Shown: positions 34,484 through 44,800 of the stretch, piece after piece
Position numbering within the stretch: position 1 is the stretch's first letter
Layout: the number at the start of each line of letters is the position of its first letter
NCBI GenBank assembly: GCA_947311845.1
Contig: CAMZMU010000052.1
Location: 133,825,169 to 133,889,168 of the forward strand
DNA: 64,000 nt
Reading direction: 5' to 3'
DNA from: Poa pratensis
Taxonomy: Eukaryota > Streptophyta > Magnoliopsida > Poales > Poaceae
Made by a program: the position numbers and the translations under genes
Notes under the pieces: generated by a model
Seen by the model: only the letters and a program-made list of their open reading frames with translations
What the model was told of the DNA's origin: nothing
Databases searched by the model: none

Positions 34484-34910
34484 GCAGTGCTGCTTGCGGG
34501 TCTCCTGCTGGAGGTTCTGTTGCTTTGAGGTAGGCTCCCAGCGATAGCAGGGCACTCGCGGCTGTTTTGGGTACTGGTATTCCTTCTTCGTCCACCGTCA
34601 TACACGAAAATTCCAAATTGCGAGTGACTCCCGACCTTTCTCCTTCTGGAATATTTGCGAACCTTGATCTGGGTCTGGGTTCTGAACCATTTGTGGAGCT
34701 GAGGGATAGTTGTCGCCTGCGCACACTCGAGATGCTGGCCTGTCTTTTGCGTTCTTCGAGTGTCGCTGTGTAGTTTTGTAGCCGAATCGACTCCTGCCAG
34801 TTGAAGTACTGGTAGGTCAGCATCTCCTCTTGAGTTGCGTCTGGCGGCATCATCGTACACTCCTTGATGGCTTTATCTGCTTTTGCGGCCATGGCGGCTG
34901 TGATGGTCAA
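34484..34910 (-). pseudogene. Tat-like gag, N-terminal part
   Basis: The minus-strand frame from 34910 (MTITAAMAAKADKAI) has TQEEMLTYQYFNWQESIRLQ followed by EERKRQASI, an N-terminal gag pattern familiar from grass Tat-type elements. A Ser/Arg-rich stretch and VPKTAASALLSLGAYLKATE follow. It runs directly into the target duplication of the solo LTR, and gag continues on the other side at 32740. Confidence 0.7.
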
Positions 34911-34970
34911 GGTTGTGACCCCATCCGGGAAGGTTACTGTGCATGGGAACTCTGTAGGCCTGCGGCTAGC

Positions 34971-36808
34971 TTGTAATACCTTGAATTTTTGGTAGATTAA
35001 ATTAATTTGATTAAAATAAGTTTTAGCTTCTAATGTTTTGTTGTGCTAATATTAAGTTGGTTCTGTATAGCTGCATGATTAGATAATTAGCCAAGAGAGT
35101 TAAATTACTTGTGCTTGATCGATGGACCAATTAGAAGCTAGCTAGTTCTTCTAGTAGTTTGCATGTCCAACGATCTGAGTATCATGTGCATATGCTGTTA
35201 CATGGGATCCGACATGCATAGATGATCTGTGCCATGCATACGTGTGAGATTACGTTAGAAATCATCCAACGTGGAGCTGTGCATGTTAGTTGGCCTTTTG
35301 GGTTTTGACACGTATGAGGGAGTGAGCCAATTAGATCAGCTCGTTTGCTTCCTTAGCTGCGACGACTAGCTCGTTATGCGGCCGGCAGATATTTTCAGCT
35401 GACCGGTCAGCGGCAAAGTGGTCGATTAGGTTAGATATTTCTGCTAGCGAGCGTATAAATAGGAACTGCCGCTGCTGTGCTCTCCTCATGCAGCACCATG
35501 TCTATCGAGAGCACAAAACCAGAGAGAGCTGAGAGAAAGGGAGAGAAAAGGATTCAGAGAGTGAGCGTTTGCTAGTGCGTATATCTTGGAGAAGAAATAC
35601 CGAGGGAGTTCTAGAGAGCGTCGAAGGTGCTGTTGATCCATGGTATCAGGAGGCGATCTGTGAAGTTGTTAATTAGGCGGCGAGTGGGAGGCTAGCGAAC
35701 GGCGACGATAGAGCGACTCAGCTTGCTGGCACGAGTCCGGCGGCGAGCGAAGCGTTCGGTAGATTCTTGCTGGTGGTATTCTTCTGGCCATGGTCTGTGC
35801 TGTACGAGCTAGTACATCGTATGCCGACAGTAGCTTGGTACTGGGAGTGGTCTGCTATATGCCAACGTCGATGTGTTATCCGACAGCTAAGAGAGATCTC
35901 TAACCGAGGCAAGCGATTCATCTCTCTCTCGTATATTTTTGTAGAGTATGTTTTGATTGAATATGTGATACTCAGAATGGTACGAGCCTTGTGTTGATAT
36001 ACGGGGTTAATGTGCTGGTGTCGTTACGGTGATGGATCCGTAGGAGCCACCGGTACGAATCGGGCTTAGCACGTATATTCGACATGGAAATAATATGCAA
36101 TGTTTTCATAAAGCAAAACTTGGTGTTACGAAGGTGATCGCATTGTACCGGTCACAGTACAGGTATGGGACTGTCTGAGTTCTCCGTGAGGGGCGGCCCT
36201 TGAATGGAAAGTGTCGGTGATGGATCCGTAGGAGCGATCGACATGAGTAGGTCAAGGTGTCCGGTGTCTGAGCGGGCAAAAGGGTTCTGCTCGTTCTGGA
36301 GCCTGTGTGGTTCTGGGCGAGGCTGTCGATGTCGAAGTACCCCTCTTAAGAGTGTATAAGTGTGGATATTCACCCCTGTGATTCCCGGGTAGGGAAACTC
36401 ACTTTCATGTGTGGCACCATGTCTTTTTAATATGCCTAACAACTTAACCACACAACGTTTGGTTTTACTTGTACTTTCGAAAACCTAGTGTATTTTACAA
36501 AGTATATGAAAGTGTATGAATTGTTTGCTGAGTATGACTTGTCGTACTCACCCTTGCCTCTTCATGTTTTTTATGATATCAGAGTGCGCAGCGGAAGACG
36601 ACGTCATCCGAGGAGTAGGCTGGACCAGTCGGGTGGGGTGCGACTAGAGAATTTTGATTCTGTAAATGTAATAATCTTGTAAAATGAGTAATTGAGCTGT
36701 TGAGATCCACTGTGCTGGTTTATCCTGCTTCTCTAGCCTTGCGCGTGTATATGCTTTCGGGTCTATAGGCGCGCGGCGGCTGTCATTCTTCCGGGCTGGG
36801 TCTCGGGG
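34971..36808 (+). mobile_element. LTR-like sequence of an unidentified retrotransposon
   Basis: It begins tgtaatacc, carries a TATA box gcgtataaatagg (about 35451) followed by a purine-rich 5' leader (gagagagctgagag), and near 36540-36670 has features common at LTR 3' ends (gtactcacccttgcct, a late t-rich polyA-signal zone). It inserts in the leader of the Tat-like element. Its right edge merges with a broken Athila LTR at 36809, so no target duplication can be checked. Confidence 0.5.
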
Positions 36809-37712
36809 CGTGTGTGGGGGAACGTGTGCATTAGTTGGATAACGGGGGGTGGCTAGTGCAGTGAACGTGAGAGAAAGTTCTGCGATCCACTTGGGTATGT
36901 CTACCTTACTTTGTTGCCTCAATAGGGATAAACTAAAATATCATGCTACCGGAGATGTGGGCGTGACCATTGCCACTACTCCATGACTAGATCTAGCATG
37001 TTATTATTTTTACTTCATGTCATGATACTTAAAACTATACTCTGAGTTATCTTAATTACCGAGGTGTTATGATTTAGTTCGCATCTTGGTGGAGTATAAG
37101 AGAGTCTAATAACCAAAAGGTTTCTATGTTAGGACGTGATGCCCATATATCTAAGTAACTTGTTATCAAACCCTGTGTTGCAATCTCATATGTTAAATCT
37201 GTTTGTTCCATTGTCTGCCACTTTATAAAGAGAGAGTGCATTTGTGAAATCATGAACCCCGGTCCATTTTTAATCAGAAGAAACACCTTTCCAACAACAT
37301 ATACCACTTTTCCATTTTTAGCCATCATTAAATCCGAAAATACAAAAATACTTTTCATCTTGCATACATCATTAAAAAACCCAAAAATATCATTTACCAT
37401 TGCATCCACCATCATTGCATATTTATTTCTTGTTTGCATTGCATAACTATCTTGATATCATTCTTACACCTTGTGCTTGACAACCACAGGTGAGGTTGAG
37501 GACCAAAACATTTAACTCTGTTTTGTACGTAACCAAAAGAAGGATAAGAAGATATATCTTCACTACTGATTCCCCGAGAGTTCGATATTAAATCCTCGAG
37601 TCACCCTCGTGGGGAACACGTCTTCCACTTACTACACACTCTGCACTTGGAGTCTCAACCTAATCCCGTTTACTTTTGCAGGTATCAAGTCCTTGCATCT
37701 TTGGGATCATCA
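36809..37712 (+). repeat. Partial Athila-like LTR (3' 900 bp)
   Basis: It aligns to about 33570-34478 of the solo LTR, ending gggatcatca, with many scattered substitutions. The first 825 bp of the LTR are missing and replaced by the LTR-like sequence on its left. Confidence 0.85.
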
Positions 37713-37938
37713 GCGATGCGATCTTTGTGGATGAGGCTGGCGAGTGGTTGCCCATCGATCTGATGTTTGCTGATGTTGCCGGCGATTGGTCACTGGCGGG
37801 TGCAATCGGCGAGTTGCCGTTTGGCGACGGAACCGGTGAATTGCCGCTTGCAGATGTGATCGGCGAGTTGTCGTTTGATGACGGAACCGGCGCGAAAGCG
37901 TGGATCCAACACTACCTGTTCCCACAGACGGCGCCAAT
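37713..37938 (-). other. Leader and primer site of the Tat-like element
   Basis: Minus strand TGGCGCCGTCTGTGGG (37936-37921) begins two bases after the LTR. The leader contains a short internal repeat, ggcgagttg(c/t)cgttt...gacggaaccgg, twice (37808-37835 and 37862-37890). Confidence 0.8.
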
Positions 37939-38410
37939 TGACGAGGTGTGTCCTCGACAATACCCATGGTTAAGGACCTAGGGTTAAGACTATGGGGTAG
38001 AGAACGTGTAGAGTTGGTAGTATCATCGGCTGACAAGCGGGATTTATCCAGGTTCAGGGCCCTCGAGTGAGGTAAAACCCCTACGTCCTGCTTGTATGTA
38101 TTGATGTATGGAGAATATGCGAGCTACAAGGGTCCTGGCAAGATGTCGATCTTGCTAGGGTTTTGGTGCTGAAGTATTGCGTGTACTTGATCGGTCGCCC
38201 TCCCAGCCTTTATATAGGAGGCTGGGTCTCGGGTACGTAACCGACTAGGTTTACATGTAAGGTAAGTTCGAACCGACTATGCTAACTTGGGAAGTACTCC
38301 TTCATCTTGGGCTTCCCTTCATGAGCTTCGGTACTCCTTTGTTGGGCTTTTATTTATCATGTGCACCAGGTATCCTCATGGTAGGGTACCCGAGAGGTAT
38401 ATCCTTGTCA
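37939..38410 (-). repeat. 5' LTR of the Tat-like element (472 bp)
   Basis: Plus-strand ends tgacgagg...cttgtca. The TATA box is framed by a perfect 8-bp inverted repeat (38202-38209 and 38219-38226). The LTR abuts the element ending at 39512 and seems to have inserted into, or replaced, its left terminus. Confidence 0.8.
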
Positions 38411-39512
38411 GGCCGTTTTTGGGCCAGAGCAGCGCCTGCAAATTTGGCCCAGCCCGCAAATGTTTTGAGGGGGCCCGTGAATCTCCTCCGCTAGCCCCTA
38501 TTTATCTGGATTGCGACCGCATTTGCAGGTCCAAATCCTCTTTGCCCCACCGCCGCCGACGAGCGATTCCTCCCACACTCCGCCGTCTCCGACGAGCGAT
38601 TCCGCCTCCCCGTTCATAGATCCGGCGACGCCGAGCCCCCATGGCGCCGAAGAGGGAACCGGAGCCGCTCCCCGACGACGACAAGTTCGGCGGAGACTAC
38701 TCCGACGTGAACCGGGCGCTGGTCGTCCGCAGCGACGGCGCACGGAAGCGCTCCGCCCGCCGGTATAAGCATGAGCCCGTGCCGGACTCGCTCCTCCGCC
38801 GCGAGGTACCGGAGTTTGACCGGCTCCGGTGGGAGCAGGAGCTCGTCCGCCGCGCCCGCGAGCAGCAGCGCCTTCACGGCGAGGGCAGCTCCTCTGCGGG
38901 CGCCAGCAGCTCCTCCGCCGCGCCAGCTGCTCCTCCGCCAGAGGACTACGACCCCGCGCACTTCTGCGTCACCCTCAGGCCAGAGGATTTCATCCCCGAT
39001 GAGCAGCTCGAGCGTGTGATGGCGGCGACGCTGCTGCGGTCCAAGCACGAGGCGGCGCAGCACGAGGCCCAGGTCCAGCGCGACGAGGAGATCGACGGCA
39101 TCCTTCTGCAGCAGAGCCTCGTCATCAGCACGCTGCCACTCGTCATCGACCTCGTCTCCGACGAGGAGTGAAGCTCCTCCGCCGCTGCGTCGCCGCCGCG
39201 CCCATGGCTCCGGTGAGGAGCCGAATTTTGCCTTCTAGGGTTTGATCGGCGGCGATCTAGGTTTAGTTTAATGTTGTAGGGTTTGTATTTTGTGTAAAAA
39301 TCGTGGTGCTGCCTCCATTTGTACCCAAGATGGATGTAAAATGATGAACTATTATGTTCCCGCGAAATCTGAAATGTCGAAATTCGCGGATTTGCGGTTT
39401 CATTTGAGGGCTCTGTTCTTCGCGGCACGCTAACTCGAGCAAAAACACGAAAAGCGCGACCCTCAAAAATGTTTTGCGAGTCCGCGTTTTGCGGGCTCTG
39501 CTAGAGATGCTC
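38411..39512 (+). mobile_element. DNA element with GAGCATCTC-type termini enclosing a gene
   Basis: The right end, gcgggctctgctagagatgctc|tta (39492-39512), is inverted relative to 38425-38480, where agcag..gcccgcaaat and ttttgaggg recur in the same order. The outer left hexamers are missing at the LTR junction (38410). The enclosed 176-codon ORF has its own GC-rich context. Confidence 0.5.
38641..39171 (+). CDS. Hypothetical protein, 176 aa, grass type
   Basis: A single open frame of 176 codons, from MAPKREPEPLPDDDKFGGDY to VIDLVSDEE and a TGA stop. It is charged: basic in the middle (residues about 30-45, SDGARKRSARRYKHE), with an Arg/Glu helix EFDRLRWEQELVRRAREQQR, then a Ser/Ala/Pro linker (about 82-100), then a C-terminal part with HFCVTLRPEDFIPDEQLERV. 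No signal peptide or membrane segment is visible. The final VIDLVSDEE resembles acidic SUMO-interaction-like tails; this is weak inference. I do not recognise a named family. It is flanked by inverted termini, so it may be cargo of a DNA element and present in many copies. Confidence 0.55.
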   Translation: MAPKREPEPLPDDDKFGGDYSDVNRALVVRSDGARKRSARRYKHEPVPDSLLRREVPEFDRLRWEQELVRRAREQQRLHGEGSSSAGASSSSAAPAAPPPEDYDPAHFCVTLRPEDFIPDEQLERVMAATLLRSKHEAAQHEAQVQRDEEIDGILLQQSLVISTLPLVIDLVSDEE

Positions 39513-39609
39513 TTAGTTTGTTAGGTCCTAACACTTGGAATATATTGCAACAGTCGTTAAATAAAGGATTTTGCTAGGGTAAGACTCCCTATGGACTAAG
39601 ATTGTTTTA

Positions 39610-41107
39610 TCTTCTATATCTAAATAGGAATGACCCACTACAAGGAATTCTCTCAACATGCAAGGTGTCCACCTCATCAAGCAATCATAGGCTGCCACAT
39701 CACTACTTTGCCACCTCAGCCCAAAAGAAAAAAAATGTCCACGGCAGGGGATGTTTTACCTTCGCATTCTCTTTCAACATAAATTTGCCAGACGATAAGT
39801 CATCCACCCGGTCGAATCGCCCACTTGATTTCTACGTTAATCCCTCCCGCTCTTCTTCCACGGTTCCAAGACAACGGTGCGTACAATCTCAAACGGAAGA
39901 AGAAAACCAAAGGTTGTCAATATTTATTGCCACACATAAATGCAGAAGAAACGTAAGAAGGTTACTGAATGGCCATGTTTGCTTTTAAATACCAACTCAC
40001 GCAGCAGCTCACATCGCCTATCCCCTCAACTACGAGCTGTATATCCCACTTTCTACGGTTCTTCTTGCATCCCACACTGCATATTCGGTGTGCAATCACC
40101 ATTCACCAACCTAGAACTTTTTCATGGTGGTAAATAATTTGCACATGCATGGTAAGGCTTACTGTTGTTTCGTTGTTCTCTTTCCTTGCATGCAGCTTTT
40201 CATCTATCAAGCATCTTATTCAAAGGAGAGGCGTGGCAAGCAAATGTGATCCTGCTCCGGCAAGAAGAGGACGATGCACTGTATAGCCTATGATCCTCTC
40301 AGCCTCTCTTGACTTCATGCCAAACACCTACTTTCGTTTATTTTGGATTTACGTGTATGAATCAAGGATTAACATTCCATACATGCAGATTGGATAAAAA
40401 AATATATCTAGAGTAAACTCCTGATGTCAATTAGGGCTCAGTTTCAATTTTTGTGCGCTGATTATGACATGTCAGCAATATGTGAACTATATAGTTTTGA
40501 TTTTACTTTCAAAATTATTTGCTATTTGTGCAGGACCAGTATGAGTTGACATTAAGCTGACGTCTTCTCAGAATCAGAAGAGCAGCAACAAGGGAGCGGT
40601 TAAGCTGCACTTAATTAAGTGTGCTTACAAATCCCTTAGGTCACAGAACCACGACGACAATATCAGTGACTATTGGCATGAATTGTACGGGTATATTTGA
40701 GCCCTCAAGTCGATGACAACAATGCCACTGCTAAGCGAAAGAGTAGCTATACATGAAATATTTTTTTATTTTTCTTAGCTTCTCATAAAATTGATCATGA
40801 AACTGGTGTTGTGCATGTGTTGGCAACCGAGCGCTGAAAGCATGCTTTCATCTCAAAGATGTACTTGGCTTCCTGCAAATAGAAAATCAACTACTTTCCA
40901 ATTTCTTTTCAACACCGAAAGTCTCTCTATTTTCCCTGGGCTATATACTTTTGTGTTTACTAAGACATAGCAAGGTGCATCCCTTTATCAACTCTACAAT
41001 TTATTTTTCATCTTTGTTGTAGCCTTTTCTTCTATTTGGTATTTGCATCTTATCAAATTGATTGTAATAATTAAATGTGCCGCAGCAACGCGCGGGGTAT
41101 TATCTAG
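39610..41107 (+). mobile_element. Non-autonomous Helitron
   Basis: It begins TC after an A (39609|39610) and ends CTAG followed by T (41104-41108). The 3' end has the typical GC-rich hairpin region (cgcagcaacgcgcgggg, about 41081-41097), some 7 bp before CTAG. The interior has no Rep/helicase ORF and no recognised gene fragment. The 3' end is well supported; the 5' end is the best TC nearby and is less sure. Confidence 0.7.
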
Positions 41108-41108
41108 T

Positions 41109-41861
41109 ATGCTTAACGTCACTCTCCTCCTGTCCTTTGCGTGTGTAGGCTAGCTCGGTCGACTTGGTCCTGAACTTTTCCTAGCACAAATAACAGGTCG
41201 GCGTGTGGCCTCATCCTTGTGATTCACATGGCGTTAACACTAGTCTGCATATTTCTTCTTGTAGATCAGGCAGTCGACCAAACTTGAACCTAGCTATGAT
41301 ATACAGTCTATAGCAATGACAATCATGAGTCCTCCTGTCCTACCTCACACGAAAATAACTTGAAGGGCTCCATTTGCGTTACTGGTGGACTACACTGAGT
41401 AACTTTTCCTTTGCATTCAGAACTGCGATCTAATCTTGGCGTCGTGTCCTAGTCACGACCTCACGAACGTGCAGATGTTTTGCTCGCGGCTCGCTAGCGG
41501 GTGACTGGAATCTCTGTCTGGGCTATTTGCATGCGAGACTGTAGTACATCATACAGCGCCTTGCTCTGCAGCGGTCTATTTATCAGCATTCAGTGCGGCC
41601 CGCGACAGACTGGACAAGCATTTCGCCATTTTTGTAGCCGGAGCGCATGTGAGCACTGCACGGCAGGCAAGCGTGCATCTTTTCCGAGACGGATCACCGC
41701 GGATGGGATGGTGGGGATCCCCGCGCGCACGCAGTTTCCAAGTCCCACCACACGTCCATCAATCATCATCCTGCGTAGCATGCATGTCGACCGGTGCAAT
41801 CCAATCATCGAGCTATCCATGTGCGCCGGCCGACCATGATTGCGGCGAGCGAGCGATCGTA
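41109..41861. other. Intergenic region, nothing recognised
   Basis: No ORF with family-like composition and no clear element end between the Helitron and the Stowaway MITE. Confidence 0.4.
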
Positions 41862-41875
41862 CTCCCTCCGTTCTA

Positions 41876-44800
41876 CTCCCTCCGTTCCGAAAAGTAAGAC
41901 GTTTAAGGTTTCGTAGTACAACTTCCGTGAAGCTACCGACATTTTCAAGTTTCCCGTTCTACCCCCGGTCCCGTTCCCCACTCGCGAGTCGCGTCCCTCT
42001 CTCCCAAGTCCCACCACGACCTCTCTCGGTCTCTCCCCGTCGTCTCTCTCGCCGGCGCCGAGCCCTCTCTCGCCGGCGCCGCACCCTCCTGCTCGCTCTC
42101 GCCGGCGCACCGTCTTGCTCTCTCTCGCCGGCGCCCTCTCTCTCTTGCTCTCGCCGCACCTCAGGCCTCTCTTACCGCGCCTCGTGGTATAGGTCAAAGA
42201 TTGGATTTTTACCGCGCCCACCGCTCGATCTATGGGCTGAGATGCTCGATCTGTGGGAGGAGGCGATAGATCTGTGGGCGGCGGTGGTAGATCTCTTCGA
42301 CGGCGGTGCTGGAGCAGCGGGAGGAGGACGGCGGTACTGTAGCAGTTGGAGGACGGCGACCTGGAGCACCGAAGCAAAGGGAGGAGACCGCCTGCGCCTG
42401 GAGCACCAGAGCAGCATCACCGTCTTCGTCCTCTCGGAGCCCCCACCGTGGTAGCGTGGGCACTGCCCCACCACGCGACGGTGCCACGGCTCCGTGCGCC
42501 AGGTACTGCCTCCTCTCTCTTCCTCTTCCTGTTCTCCACTCTCCTTTCTCTTCTTGTACTCCCGGTGCTAGCGCTTGCTGGTAGTCTGTGCTTGAGTAAA
42601 TTTCTGTAGAGGAGGAAATTTCTCTACGGGGGTAAATTTCAGGCCTGTAAATTTCTGTACATGAATAACTTTCATGCTTGTAAATTTCTGTACATGAGTA
42701 TCTTCTCCGTGCTTGCAAATATCTTGTGCTCCTGCAAGTGAGCAATGCAAATTTATTGTTTGAGTAAAATGCAAAATTGTTTGTGTAAAAATTTACTCCT
42801 GGAGTAGTATTGTTTCTGCTTACAGCAATGCAGCAGTAGTGCAGTACCTGTAGCATGCTTGTGCTTGTGCTTGTGCTTCTGCTTGCTGCAGTTTCTGACT
42901 TGCTTGGTGAAACTTAAAATTCACCAACACTACTTGTTCATTGATTAAATGTTTGTTCATTGATTAAATAAGCACACAACACTGCTTGCTGAAACTTACA
43001 CTGCTTGCTTCAGTTTCTGACTTGCTTGGTGTATTTCTTGTGCATTGCTTGTGCACTTAAAATTCACTTGTGTGCACTGCTTAGGCTTGCCTGTGCATTT
43101 GCTTGAAGTAGGAGTATTGCTTGCAGTAGTACAGTAGTAGCGGTACTGCCAATAATTAAAATTATTGATGCCAATAATTAAATTCGAGTACCATGCTTGT
43201 GCTTGTGCTTGTGCTTCTGCTACTACTACTGCTTGCTCAAAAAATTCCAGAAGCATGCTTGTGCTTGTGCTACTGCCACTGCTATTCCAAATGCAATAGG
43301 AGTAGTTTCTGATTGATTGAGTAGCAGTAGCTTGCTGCACTTGCTACTCCAGTAAGAGCACACAAATAACAACACAAATTCTCCATACATTACAAACAAG
43401 TTCATATACTCCATGACACAACACAAATAACAACACACAGTAGCTTGCTTGCACTGCTTGGAGCACACAGCACATACACACAACACACATCTTTTTGTTT
43501 GGAGATGAAGTCACTGCACATCTAGGCCTAGCACCTGTAGGGCATGAGCATAGACTTCTACGGGACATTGTAGCCTTAGCGGTAGCTGTCCAAGTCTTTC
43601 CAGCTTGTCTTTAGAAATATGAGGGGGACTGTAGCCATTTCCTCCACCATGGTTCATGATTTCAATCATGCAGCACTGCAGGCTTAGAAAAATCTTGTTG
43701 AGCTTAGATGAATCATATCCCTTAAATTCTTCCAAAACTCCTTCAATTAGATCTCGTAGTGTTCTTGGGCTTCTACAATCTGTTAGAGATTGTATGGAGT
43801 TGAAGAACCCAAGACCGAGGACGTTCAAATCTGGGCTGCAAGCTGGCTGTTGAATCAGTCGGATATCAAGCCCAGTCTTCTCCACAGCCGCCATGAAATC
43901 TGGGTCATCAGGCAGTATATGCGATCTAGCATTGTCCTGTTGTATGAATATTATTTGTCCAGGTTCCTTGTCAGGCCAAGCAGCCACTATTGCCGGCAAG
44001 ACCTTGTCAATGAAGAACTCTCGCATCACTTCCCGATTGACTTTCAGTGCTTTCGTCTCTAGTGTTCCCTTAGGCCTGTTATCACTCTTCCTAGCTGCTG
44101 GAACTTCTTTAACAAACGGCCAGCAACCAATTTTTCCGGAAAATGTCTCATTTCCTGCACTGTCGAACCTAGGCCTGACTACAGCAGTGAGGAACATCAC
44201 TTTCCCAATGCTGTTTTTGTTTTTAATATGTCTTGTAGGTTATTCTTCGTCAGGTAGGAGATAATAGTTTTTGTTTTCTTTGGTCATGTTGAAGAATTTC
44301 TCATCAACATGCACAATCTTGTGCATTTTGCTGAACCATGGGCTTGCACTTGTTGTAGTTTTCTCATCAAGCATCGACACGCAAAATTGCACCCTGTTCT
44401 TCATATGCTTTTCAGATAAAGCTGGCTTCACGGCATTAGAGACCCTCTTCATTTCTTGCGAAAGGAACTTTCTGAACAATGTAGTCGGGCTACATCCTAA
44501 TTGCCAAGAAAGTGATCTTATAGTCGACCTTTTGTTCAGTGGGATAGTTGGGATCATCGCTAGATTAATATCGACTGCTTTTCTTCCACATCTTCCCTTC
44601 CTATTGTTCGAAACATCAACTGGCAAACCATTTTCAATCTGTTTCATTGCTTTCTCCCAAATCCGTTGGATGGCTCGAATGCCAACTCCAAAGAATTCTG
44701 CAATCTTTTTCTTGTCATCTCTTTTATATCTGCCACCATTGCTTATGCAAAGAAAATGCATTGCCACATAGGCAGCATATTTCTGCTCGTCAGTGAGCAG

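Larger units (their letters stand above)
22123..38410 (-). mobile_element. Tat-lineage Ty3/Gypsy retrotransposon, disrupted, 3' LTR lost
   Basis: Order on the minus strand: LTR (38410-37939), primer site TGGCGCCGTCTGTGGG (37936-37921), gag, protease, RT, RNase H, integrase, then a plus-strand ORF before where the 3' LTR should be. Gag-PR-RT-RH-INT order defines Gypsy. The primer site and the extra antisense ORF are typical of the Tat branch in grasses. It is interrupted at 29847-31156, 32746-34478 and 34971-37712 by other LTRs, and truncated at 22122. Most coding frames carry stops or frameshifts. Confidence 0.85.

Noticed and set aside
41840..42454. GC-rich ORF of 204 codons on plus strand
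   Set aside because: Starts outside and runs into the mariner terminal repeat. It is low-complexity Arg/Ser/Pro and only reflects repeated ctctcgccggcgcc sequence.
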